Below, piece by piece: positions 27,201-40,600 of a stretch of DNA of 64,000 bases; the first letter of the stretch is position 1, and each line of letters starts with the position of its first letter. Position numbers and translations under genes: made by a program. Below the pieces are notes generated by a model. The model did not search any database, was not told where the DNA came from, and saw only the letters and a list, made by a program, of their open reading frames with translations. The DNA lies in the NCBI GenBank assembly GCA_026874595.1, contig CM049315.1:19055664-19119663 (forward strand), written 5' to 3'. The DNA comes from Sipunculus nudus (lineage: Eukaryota; Annelida; Sipuncula; Golfingiida; Sipunculidae).

Positions 27201-27641
27201 AAATCAGGTGACTGAGCAGAGTAGGTATTTAACATAGAATGCAGTTACCAGATGATAAGTTTTAGTGTTTATCAGGCTAAAGAGATCATATGACCTGGCT
27301 CTTAGAGTTTTATTGGCTGAATATGATATCAGGTGACCTAGCAAATGGATCACATGGCCTTGGTTGTTTAATAGCTATTTAGATGTAGGGGATTTCACAT
27401 GTTCAGCTGTTTCTGTCTGAACATTCTAGTGGAATCATTAAGTTTTAGCTCCTTATACTTTAGTTACACAAACCTAGGAATTATGCTTTGGTTGCCCTTG
27501 GTTATATTTGAATTGATTGAAGAACCATAGACAATATAGAAGGCAATTATTTTTTTTATACTTAAAAATCTTTCATAAACTTTAAAGAATTGTAAATTAA
27601 TTGAATCTCATTTTATAAACAGACTATAACCCCTTCTATAC

Positions 27642-27717
<76 letters not shown>

Positions 27718-30700
27718 TTAAATAAAGTTACTAACAAATATATATATATATTTAATGTTTTGATATATATTTAAATTTCATATATATAAGTTATTCAACT
27801 AACACACTAATGTGCTTGCTGGCTGAAGCATGAAAGCAGATTTTAAATCAGCCTTGAGGATAAATATTATATATTGTTCAGAGAGATGACGACAAGAAAG
27901 ATGAAATAATTCAGAAGGCAATGAAGAAATTAAAAGATGCTGAGGAAGCAAAGGTGAGAGGGATGCTGGTCTGTATCTGGGTCACCTTTCACTTTCAGTG
28001 CTCTTGGAATAATTTCCAGCTGAGCTCCCTCAACACTTTTGTATTCTCTCCTGTTGATTTGACTGCTGATGCCAGTTCACTTAATTAAGCCGCCTTGGTC
28101 TTATTAGATTCATCTACTGATGCTATTTCAAATAATTAGGCCTTCCTGTTCTTATCAAATCTAATTCCTGATGCTTATACCAAAAAATATGTCATCTTCT
28201 CCTATATAGATGTTTCTTCTGATGCTTAGTGCAAAAATTAGGTCACCATGACCTCATGAAGTTGCCATTGGCTCTGGCTTGGTGCTCAGCATTCAATGTG
28301 AATACACTACTGCCTCTTATCCTGACATGTGAAACAATGATTGAATTTCAGTTCTAAAAGAAACAAACCATTGATTCCATTTCTCACTTCATATTTATGA
28401 ACACTGGGATAAAAAACGTTAATATGATATTTTAATATAATATTTTAGTGCAAAAATTAGGTCACCATGACCTAATTAAGTTGCCATGGGCTCTGGCTTG
28501 GTGCTCAGCATTCAATGTGAATACACTTCTGCCTCTTATCCTGATATGTGAAATGATGATTTAATTTCAGTTCTACATGAAACAAAGCATTGATTCCATT
28601 TCTCACTTCATATTTATGGACACTGGGATAAAAAATGTTAACATGATATTTTATTGAATTTTACCTCAACTTAAATCCAGTAAGGACATCATTATTTTTT
28701 TATAGCTTTGGTTTGTAAGTTTTTATTTACCAATTTTCCTTTGTTGTTCTTGCATGTCAAAGTAGGTTTAGCATTGACACATGGATTAATAAATCCCATT
28801 ACATTAAAAAAATGACCATCCTCACAAACCCTACTGCTGAATGATCTTGAATTTTAAGTAGCCTTGAGTTACTTTCCTTTTTTGCTTCTGCATGCTTCCA
28901 TTTTCCTCATTGCATACACATAAAAACAAGAATAATTTCATTGACTGTCATGCAATATTTAAGTAGCTTTGCACTTCTCCCTTGCACATTTCTTCTCCTG
29001 CATGAAGTTGATTATTTCCTTTTTTTCATGTTTAACTTGTCTTTTGATATCTCTGTGTTCGACTAGAAGGATCAAGATTGTTATTTTCCATTTTGTGTAA
29101 CATTAAAAATAATCTCTGTTTATTTATACAAAATACAATTTTTCAATTGATATATTCACCTGCAGCCTGAGTTATAAGACAAATGTGGGAACAAACAGGG
29201 AGGAGTTCAATGCAATTGTTTAAATACTCAACTTTTTATTCAATGTTTCCCCCCTGTGATGGTTCTTTCATAAGCTACACAGATATGACAAAGATCCAAG
29301 TTCAGAATGTACATTATTCGTGATAGACAAACAAACAATGCTTTTCCATCAGTATTACAACTCTATGGCTTTTTGGTGATTTTTGTTTGTAAATTTTTCA
29401 GCCATTGCTTAATCTCTTTAAATAACAATGCTGTTTTGTTAAATTATGAGTTATTCTATATAGTTACTAAAAGTACTATTACAGAGTAATGAGATTTCCT
29501 ATCAGTACCGAACCATATTGTTGGAAAACTAGATTTTTATATTTAATTAATGGTAAATTATGGGATGATTTAAAATAACATGGATGAAAATGAGATGTGG
29601 CATTTTAAAATTATAACATTTTTGGGTTGCAAATGTTGAACACTAGAAATGAAAGTTTAAGAGGCTGCCATACATCATACGTTTTTTGAGAACTGGTAAT
29701 GAATCATGGGTAAATGTTGAATTATGAGTAATATATATTTTTTGTGTTTGATACAGGACCCAGCAGGAGACTTCATTATTGGAGTTTTGTTGTTTGATGC
29801 ACGTGGGGACAGTGAGGAGCTGCCAGTTCAGGTTAGTGTGGGAAAAAACATTCATTCTGTTCTCTGGCAAACTTAATGAACTGTAAGAAGTTAGTTTCAC
29901 TCTATATATTCTGTTCAACCAAGGGTTGCTGGATCTTTTCTTCGATTATTTTTGATATTTACAAAAAAGGATTCCTATTGAAAAGTTACCAAGCTTTGAA
30001 TTAATTAGGTACTCTTGTTATCATTTAGAAGAAAACAACTTTCCAGCGACAATTTTCAAAAACAACTTTTTTTTTTGGAAAAAATTATTGAACTTTGACA
30101 TTTTTTACTGAAATTAATTGATTATGGAGTACTTAAACAGATTTTGATGTTTCTTCATTGAAAAGTCATCTTAATACTGACTGCATGGCTGAACTAGGCC
30201 CAACTTTTCTCACGTTAATATCATTTTCTCTGGACTGTTTTAGGTTAAAATATAATATTGTTTTGTGATTTTCATGGATTGTACACTACAGATCCCTATG
30301 AGCTGATGATTTTATAGAAATCTTTCTTTACTTCACTTTTTAGATGGGCATTTAAAACTAGGCCGTGCAAGATTTAAAAAAAAATGTTTGATATATATGC
30401 ATGAATAGGTCTATGAACAAATTACAGAAGTAAACAATTCTGTGTAAATTTTACTGACAGGTCCCTATAAACATGATAAGTGGGGATCTTGTAGACAGAA
30501 TCGTTGAGAAGAAGAACCTGGATGGTAGCCAGCCATGGGGCTTGTTTGAGATGGTGTATAACCGAGAGCTCGGTGAGTGACATTACCGTAATGTGTTCAC
30601 CACAGATACAAATTGCAATAATGAATATGATTCGTGCAAACTTGGAAGGACATGCATTGGAAATATTTTGCTGAATAAAAGTTTGTTAAAAGAAATAGAA

Positions 30701-33700
30701 CAAAGATACAGTATGCAATCATGATTATGATTTGTGGCAACTTAGAAGGGCTGGCATATATATAATTTAAAGGAAATATGAAATGACAGGGTTTTATATA
30801 CCTAGATGCTTCAAATATGATAAAAAAAAAAAAGAAAAATACAGTTAACACTTTTGAATATTAGGAATTGACATACCCATTTGTACATGTTCACTTCATT
30901 TATTGCTAATACCAGTTGATTATTTTTTATTATCTGATTATCTGAAAATAATTTAGTATTTTTGCTTGTATAACATTGCAAATTGAATCATGAAATTTGT
31001 CCTTTTAACAGAGCGCCCCCTACATCCAAGTGAGAGAGTGTTAGAGGTCACAATGCGATGGAGCTCATGGCCACAAGAATTTACTCAGAGAAACTGTCTT
31101 TGTCTCAAGATAAATGCTGTGTATGAGGAATTGGAGAGAGTGGTAAGTTATGTACAAAAAGTAAAAGACCTAGACTCTAAATTAAGACTAATAAACTTGC
31201 TCTAATCAGCTAAATTTGCATTTTGATATCAGACACTAAAATTTGTATTTAACTGACCAATTCAGTTTCTTATCATACATTTTTAGCTCAGCTGACTAAA
31301 AGTCATCTGAGCTATAGTGGTGGTCCTTTGTCCGTGGTCCGTCCGGCTGTCCGGCCGTCCGTCTGTTAACAGGGCACGTTTTAAAACCGTTGGACCTACG
31401 AATCCAAAATTCTGCATACCAATAGATGTCCCGAAAATCTCCTACCATACCGAAAATTGGGTCATTAGGACTTCGTTCCTTTGAGATATTAAGGAAAAAC
31501 CTCTGTTTTCCATAAAAAAGCCATTGTTACACTTCAAAGCTGCCTAATATCAATACCACTGATCTGTTTTTGATCATATTTAAAAACATACCAAAAATTA
31601 GGTTAGTATTGGGTATTATGTTGAAGTTATGGGCCCAAATATAATGCAGTTTCTTAAAAATCAGGAAATATATTTGCTCACTCAACATGAGAATTGCTGA
31701 AGCTGGAGACTTTTTTTCGGGAATATAACTTTATTTAATCAAGATTCAATTGTTTACCCAAAATTAGATCTGAATTTTGCAAATTTTTCAAGTTATTAGC
31801 ATAAATAAAAAATCAATACCTTAAATTTTGTCCAACTTTGGCAATGGCACGTTTTTCCCTGTAAGCACTGTTGATTTAATTTTCACAGCATATATACACA
31901 AGGATTCAATCTTTTAAAATCTGAAATTTCAAAGGAATTGTTTGAAAAGAGTAGCTTTTATTCAAGTTTTCATACACCATGTCAAGTGTTGTTTACATCT
32001 GGCCCACCTAGTAATACAGTCTTCACTTGCATTATGTTACCCACCCCAGGCAGCTTGCCTTGGCTTAGCTTGGCCACTACTAGCAGGCTTCCCCTCTGCC
32101 CTGCACTTCCCATCCCCCCCCCCCCCCAGCTGGTGCATAAACTAGATGAATGTTATAATTTTCTGTATTTGTATCCGCCAAAACAGAGTTTTGCGGATAC
32201 TATGTTTTCAGCTGCACGCCGCCAACGCCGCGGCCGCGTAGATTTCCGGAGAACTCCTCTGTAACTGCTGGGTGGAATTTTACGAAACCCGGGATTATGT
32301 TCAGGTCACATGTGAACTGCTGCGCCCCGATTTTGTTTTGACTTCTGACCTTTCCTCTGCGCTCTGCATCCGTTTGTGCGTCTGTTTCCACACATAAACC
32401 CACATATCTCGGGAACCGTTTGACCGATCAGGAAAATTCTTTTGCACAAATGTAGCCCTTGGAGAGCTTTATAACATACACAAAAAATGGTGGCGCCACC
32501 TGCAACCATGTTTGCACAGTGTCCATCTGTTCGTCTGCCTTGGGTTAAAATCACTCATATCTCTGCAGTGACTTGACTAACTCACCTGAAATTTGGCATG
32601 CGTATACATCCTGGATAGCTTTTCTGATTGTGTGACAGGTGGCGCCACCTAAATTCACGTTTACGCTGCAGACATCCAAGCTCATATCTCGGGAACTGTT
32701 TGACCGATCAGGAAAATTTTTTTGCACAAATGTAGCCCTTGGAGAGCTTTATAACATACACAAAAATGGTGGCGCCACCTGCAACCATGTTTGCACAGTG
32801 TCCATCTGTTCGTCTGCCTTGGTTTAAAATCACTCATATCTCTGCAGTGACTTGACTAATTCACCTGAAATTCGGCATGCGTATACATCCTGGATAGCTT
32901 TTCTGATTTTATGACAGGTGGCGCCACCTACATTCACATTTACGCTGCAGACATCCAAGCTCATATCTCGGGAACCATTTGACCGATCAGGAAAATTTTT
33001 TTTGCACAAATGTAGCCCTTGGAGAGCTTTATAACATACGCAAAACTGGTGGCGCCACCTACAGCCATTTTTGCACAGCTCCTGTCTGTTTGTCTGCCAT
33101 GGGATAAAATCACTCATATCTCGGCAGTGGTTTGACATATCTGGCTAAAATTTAGCAGGTTTATACATCCCCGACAGCTCTCTTGATTTTATGACAGGTG
33201 GAGCCACCTGCATTCTAGTTTATGCAGCAGACATCCAAGCTCATATCTTGGGAACCGTTTGACCGATTTGGCCAAAGTTTTGCATGTGTATAGTTCTCAC
33301 ATAGCTCTTTATCATACGCAAAACTGGTGCCGTCACCTGCAACCATTTTTGCTCAGCGTCCATCTGATTGTCTGCCACGGGCTAAAATCACTCATATACA
33401 TGTAGTGGTTTGACTTATCTGCCTTAAATTTTGCATATGTATACAACTGGGACGGCTTTCTTGATTTTGTGGTAGGGGGGGCAACCTTCATACACAATTT
33501 GGCTGCAGACATCCATGCTAATATGCAACACTTCACTCTATTTCCCCTTGCCACTTAATCCATGCCTCACTTCACCCGTTCCACTCTGATTTAGGCGGAT
33601 ACACATAGTCGCCTGCAACCATTTTTGCTCAGCGTCCATCTGATTGTCTGCCACGGGCTAAAATCACTCATATACATGTAGTGGTTTGACTTATCTGCCT

Positions 33701-34562
33701 TAAATTTTGCATATGTATACAACTGGGACGGCTTTCTTGATTTTGTGGTAGGGGGGGCAACCTTCATACACAATTTGGCTGCAGACATCCATGCTAATAT
33801 GCAACACTTCACTCTATTTCCCCTTGCCACTTAATCCATGCCTCACTTCACCCGTTCCACTCTGATTTAGGCGGATACACATAGTCGCTTGTCGACTACC
33901 CGTATTCTAGTTTATTTTATTTTTGGCTATGTTACATTTTAGATTTTGTATTGTACCACCAGGGTTACAATGATTAAAGTGCACATTTAATTGTGTCCAC
34001 AAAGTGATGTATTGCTATGAAAGTGTGGATGTTCATCAGGGTGCTCATTAAAGATTTTAATTTGTTTGACTTATAACTCATGGTTGTATCAGTTGTTACA
34101 TGATACTGGCTAAATAATCAAAATTTATATTGCTGATCCTTTATTTCAGTTCATAAAATTAAACATTCCCAACTCCAGTTTGCTCCTGGTATAATATACT
34201 GGGTGTTTTGATCCTTGGATTAATTTTAACACATGTATTAGTTTCATAGTTGAGAATACTTTTCTTTTTTCCTGATACCATTTAAAAAATATAAATATTT
34301 AAATTTTTCCTGTCAGTGCTGTTGATTTAATTTTCACAGCATGTACACATTAGCATTTCATCTGTTAAAATCTGAAATTTGAAACTAATTGATCAAAAAC
34401 TGTAGATTTTATTCAAGTTTCCAGGTACCAAGTCTTCATTGTTTACATCAGGTCAGTATAAATGCAGTGTACTGGGCAGTTACATAACACCTTCAGGTCT
34501 GACCTACTGCCACTGTGAGTGTCTGGGTCAGGCTGGGTCAGGCAGTAATTGCCAGAGAGCCT

Positions 34563-34593
<31 letters not shown>

Positions 34594-34625
34594 GCAGTCC
34601 AGCTCTCTCTTTTTCTCTCTTTCTT

Positions 34626-34677
<52 letters not shown>

Positions 34678-37600
34678 ACCCTTATTGCCTCCCTCTTCCT
34701 CCCTCCATCCCATTCTGTTGACAGGTACTATAAACTAGATACATTAGCAATAAATGTTGATGCAATTTAGAAATGTGAATCAACTGAAATATTCACATTC
34801 ACATGTATGTTATACTGTAAATTTATAGTAACATTCGTAAACCTGGATAAAAATTATGTAATGAAAAAAAGGAATAAATGCAAATATTGTTAATTTTTTA
34901 TTGGCTCAGTAGAATGGGGAAAAAAATGATTTGCTTTGTTTCTCCATCTTTCTGCCTGTTTTAAATATTTAATGTTCATGAATAAACTTTATTTTTTATA
35001 AGCACTGTTGAATTAAATTTCATATCCTGTATGTATATGCAAGGTTATGGCAACTGTATACATATCATAAAATTGATAAAAAAGGTTTACCAAATAAATT
35101 GGATCTCATCAGACAAATGTGTAAACTGTTGAACTGTCAACAGCTTATCAAAAATGTAACCAATGGAAAGGCATGGTCAGATCTCAAATATTATTTGCAA
35201 CATTTTCTTCAATCATATAAACCAACCATGGCCCAAATTACCTCTTCCTCTCAAACTTTATCTACATTTATCATATTTTTAATATTTTAACCTTCTAGGT
35301 GGTTCAGTACTGTTGACCATTTGTCCATAGGTACCTATGTACATGCCAGAAATTATGTCAATATTGTGTAATATGTAGACATGAGGGTCATCAAAATAAT
35401 GTACTTTGTCAAGACCGATCTTGTCAAGATATCATGTCATACAGTCACAAATTCATAAATCCCCTCATCAACATAGTTAATCATAACCTGGTATCTGTCA
35501 AATTGAAATCTTGCAGTTTTCCATACACTATAGATCCTTCAACAAATAGCCTTATCATCATTATACCACTGCTCAGTATACTGTCATTGCATTCATATTT
35601 GCTCAAATAAATTGTTTTTTCGACCCCTCCCAAATAAATAAAAAATAAACCACTATATTTTACTCCATATTAATCCATCAGTCAGATTATTTCATATATC
35701 ATTTACTCACATATTACATTATATTCCTTTATAAAAGCCCAACATGACCATGATATTCATAAACTTTTTCTACTCAATATAGTATAACAATGGTGATACA
35801 TTTATAGTCCAATCATGATCAGCTGAGCGCCGTGACCCATGGGTCCCTTGTTATATAGGAGAGAGTTTGCTCTTAAAGATAAATCAAGTCTTGGATTTTA
35901 CTCCCCCTAATGTTACTTTGTTCATAGAATTTCCAGTTTGTAGGCTTTTGACAAAAAGTGACTAAATGAAATGACGATGGAGAGATATGTTTCTGTTTCA
36001 TTTGATTTTTATAGCAGATTTTATCCATTAAATGCTGATCATTTAACAAATCTAATGACTCTGTAAATTAATCTGTTACATATCTCCTCACACCAATCAC
36101 TGCCTCGATAACCTTTTTGAAAGCTGAGCCACTTGTCTGATTTCTGCTGTGAGCATGATAAGAAGAATTACATGTACTTCTCATTTTGTATATCTTCATG
36201 TATCACAGTTTGAGCCTCATCGGTCACTGTTCAGCGAGATGAAGATGAGCACGAAAAGGAACTTCAGAACATACTACTTTACATTCTCTCAGGCAAAACT
36301 CAGCTACCATAAAGATCCCAAGGTATGTATTCTTGAAAAATATTTTGTCAATATTTTAAGGTAAATTAGAATTATTGTTGTAAAGGCTTGAACACAGCTG
36401 ATTATTTATAAAAAATTATGATTCTGTAGGTTGTACAGGCCAGATAAATAAATGAGGTCACTGTGGCCTCATTTAATGTTGAAATGATTCTGTATATTAT
36501 ATTAACCAGATAAATGAATCAGGTCACTGTGGCCTCATTTAATGCTGAAATGATTCTGTATTTTATATTAACCAGATAAATGAATCGGGTCACTGTGGCC
36601 TCATTTAATGTTGAAATGATTTTGTATATTATATTAACCAGATAAATAAATGAGTTCACTGTGGCCTCATTTAATGTTGAAATGATTCTGTATATTATAT
36701 TAACCAGATAAATAAATGAGTTCACTGTGGCCTCATTTAATGAAGAAATGATTCTGTATGTTGTATTAACCAGATAAATAAATGAGATCACTGTGGCCTC
36801 ATTTATTGTTGAAATGATTCTGTATTATATTTACCAGATAAATAAATGAGGTCACTGTGGCTTCATTTTATGTTGAGATTTAAATATTTAGCACATCATC
36901 AGAGTGGTAAATTTTGAGACTAACACTTGTCAATCATTCAGCTCCAGACAATGAATGCACTAGCAAACATCACCAGTATTAACTAGGGTCCCTATTTCAC
37001 TTGTTACACAATGATATCTGTGGAGCTAGCCACACTGACATTCTTGTTTAGTCAAGAGTACTAGGCCACATTTGGAAACTCAAGATTGGCCTTGTGTCCA
37101 TCTGAATACTTGAAGTGTATTCAAACTGTTTGAATTCATATTGCTACAGCTGAATTAGAATTTATTTGTGCAGGAACAGAGTAGCATGCTGAATTAGGAT
37201 TTGTCACTTTGTATTTTGTTATAGTCTGCAGAAGTAGAGCCTCCTTGGGAAGTAGAAAAACTACTAGTTTATTTGGGGGTCCCCTCAAAAAGAGCCCAGC
37301 CTCCACAGTAAGTATGAACTTTTTTTTCACTGCCTCATTATTCTGCTCTAGTGTTTAATTTTTATTTGTCTTATGAAATATGCAGGATGAAAATCAATCA
37401 ACTTGTTTATCAATTATTTATAGAAAGTGAGGGAAGCTGAACTTGTCAGATATTCATGAGGAAACCTGATTAAAAACAGGAAAAAGTGACATATAAAAAC
37501 ACCAAGTAAATGTCCCTGTCTGAGATCAGGGCCATTCGAGGATTTAAAATTAAATCTGTGATCCACTTGTAAATTCTTGTAAAACTCACAAACTGTTAAA

Positions 37601-40600
37601 TTGTCAGAGTATACGTTCCTCAGATGACTTTATTATTAACTCTTTTTTTTCTGAATCATCAGCTCTTCATTTCTCTGAGAAAAAAATTGACACATCTTTA
37701 GTTTCAATCTGACAGAGAGTGCATGGTTTCTTGGCTTTAACGAAGTTATTTTTTATGATTTATTTAAATATTAACATCTGGTGCATCAGTTAGTGATTAA
37801 TCCATACAGGTAACAAGAACATTATGCTCACATTTTTATAGACACAGATGTAAATATAAGTTATGTGGGCCTTTAATTTCAGCATGGAGTTTCTTAAGTC
37901 TCTATTTCTTTTTTTTTCAGACTTGGTTTTACTTTGCTGTTATCAGATGAAGCTGTAAAGTAAGTGTTGAATTAAAATTGACTTCACAAATGGGTGGTTA
38001 AATTTGTAACAAAGTTCCCATTCAGATCACATTTGAAATGTTTGAGAGCTGGATATTTTCACTAAATAGCATTTAGATATCTGTGAATTTTATTTCTGAT
38101 GTGTTCAGTCTAAATATTGGTTGCTACTTTTTTACCATTCTGGTATGATTGTTGCATTATAAACATTTAAAAATCAGCCACTTTAATGGAAAATCTGAGA
38201 GGTTTTTACATTTTGATTGTTAGGTACATTTCATTATCATTCATCTATATTCCTTTATCTTTTTCTCATTTCAGAAATTATTTTGGTCGCAGTATTCTTT
38301 GTACCAATAAGGAGGAATACTACAGGTGGCTTGCTGGCATGATGTTTGCAAAGGTATTTATACTTATTTAAGTTGACAGAATATTCTGTATTAAATGGAC
38401 AATAATTGAATAATGAATTATGTTGGGTAATGGTTTTCCTCTACCTGGATATATTCAAACTGGCATGAATACATATACATAGGACCATGTGTCCGTAAAA
38501 TCAGCAACGTGGAAGTGGTTATCTGAAGCAAAATGAGATATGGTCCAAAAAGAAGGAAAGCATATAGTTGTCATAATATTTCTGCACAGTCTTACATACA
38601 ACTTCTAATGCCACTCTAGCACATAATTTCTGAGTTTCTTTTGAACCTTGAATTCTACTTTGGGTAAAATGCATTAATACTGGATTATGCTACAAGAAAA
38701 AATCCTTGATCAGCAACCAGGTATTTATCCAAACCTGAATCTAGTGATTTGTTCACGTGGGAGTGACATAATTTCCACAAGTTTACTTTGGAATTTTTTA
38801 AAGATCATTTCAGATATATTAACACAAAACAGATAAATAGAGTGAAAACATAACCTCAAGTGCTTTGTCTAAAGCCATTTACTCTTCATCTCAAAGTTTT
38901 GGATAATACTTATAATGGACAGGTGCATCTATGTGGCCACTATGTATATTTTCAGCCATTACTTATATATCACAAACCAGCCTGCCATCTGGTGTTATAA
39001 CCTGTTATTAATCATTCCAGTATCCACAAGGCCTGAAGTCAAGGCTAGGAACACAGACATCATCAGTTAATAATGTAAGTATGATGGCAGGAACAAGTTA
39101 GTCATCAAAGGAAATCAGTGATAAAGAGAGAAGTTTGGTACATTCACCCCCCCACCCCCCCCCCCCCCACCCCACCCCCATCAAATGAGTTAGTTACTGG
39201 TTAATATTTACAGAAAGTTTTAGTTTTTATGAAATTCTAAGAATACATCAGAACCTACTTATTATTGATTCTTAGATTTTTCATTTAACATAAAGGAACT
39301 TCTGTTAGAAGGGAAAGAACCTATACGTCTAATTCATATGGGACTGCTTGAAGTGTTTATAGAAGAAAGCTGTCCATAATAAAGAGGTCCCCATAAGGAT
39401 AGGTTTCTCTGTATGTTCCTGTTAACTACATTTGTGTGATTCTTTCCCATTTTAATGGGAAATATGATATAAATATCAGAAAACTGATGCATAAAGTGAT
39501 ACTATCAAGTAATTTATAATAAAGTTCATACAAAGACTATGCACAGATGCCATTTTAAAATTTAACAAAAAATATTTAACCTTTTGCAGGAAAATACTAT
39601 TTTTTATACTTTTATCTCAAAGTCCATTTTATTAGGACAGTTTTGGATTTCCTGCCATATTTAACAATCAAATAGGTCTGAGAGCTGTGCTCTGTCACTG
39701 TAAGAAAACATGACGTGTACGAAGACAAATCATTCAGGGGAAAACATTGGGCCGATCTGGGATTTGAACCGATGTCGGTGGCGCACAAGTCCGGTGTACC
39801 AACCACTTTGCTAGCAAAGCAAGCTTCACTAGCGAGACAGTTTGGTCCACTTTTATGTTGACCCGTTAAACACCCCCTCTTAAGAGTGTTCTGCTATCAG
39901 AACAAGTCACACTTTGGTGAGCTTATTCCCTGGACCACAAAGTTTTACCATCCTGTTGGATGAGCCCCCATTTAGTTACGAAGACAAATTTTTCAGGGGA
40001 AAACTTTGGGCCGATCTAGGATTCGAACCCATGTCGGTGTGGCACAAGCCCGGCGTACCAACTGCTTCACTAGCAAAGCAAGCATCACTAGCGAGACAGT
40101 TAGTCTGCTTTTATGTCACCGCGTAACACATGGAATTAATTTGTTAAATGATGTTTTCCCTTGATCTAATTAATTATTGTGTGATTTTTTGTTGTGTGTT
40201 TATAATGGAGGCCTTGTACTGGGATTAATACCTTTACCACTGTTTAAAGGGACCTAATCACATACAAAGCATGTTGAATTAACATGAAAAATAGAGTCTT
40301 CTCTTTGAAATAAAATGGTACCTGCCAAAATATTGCCAGAAACTTTTGGCTTACTCCTGTATATGAGTGTTAAAAAAAGTTTACCGTGATCTGTCATCTA
40401 GCGCAAAATCAGACCTCTGGTCGCAGGGCCTTGTTATGGTAAACAAACACACATGGACTGTGTTTACTCACATGTAGAACCACAACAAGCTGAACTAGAG
40501 GTACTGAGACTGTGTGCTGGGAAGGTTATGCTGGGAAACTTTTGTATAAAGCAAAAATGAACTGATAGTGTGACAGAATAAGAATTATATTGCCCCTGAT

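Larger units (their letters stand above)
31284..35850 (+). mobile_element. Helentron/HINE-like element, family A, copy A2, split by family B
   Basis: 5' hairpin TAGCTCAGCTGACT / AGTCATCTGAGCTA, then GTCCGTGGTCCGTCCGGCTG. The 3' end has TCAGCTGAGCGCCGTG, the perfect palindrome GACCCATGGGTC and CTTG before TT. Family B copy B2 (32171-33910) is inserted. Outside it the sequence follows A1 closely. Lies in ARAP intron 22. Confidence 0.8.

Noticed and set aside
34439-34770. Ser-Leu and Arg-Glu repeat proteins
   Set aside because: Translation of the (CT)n microsatellite.
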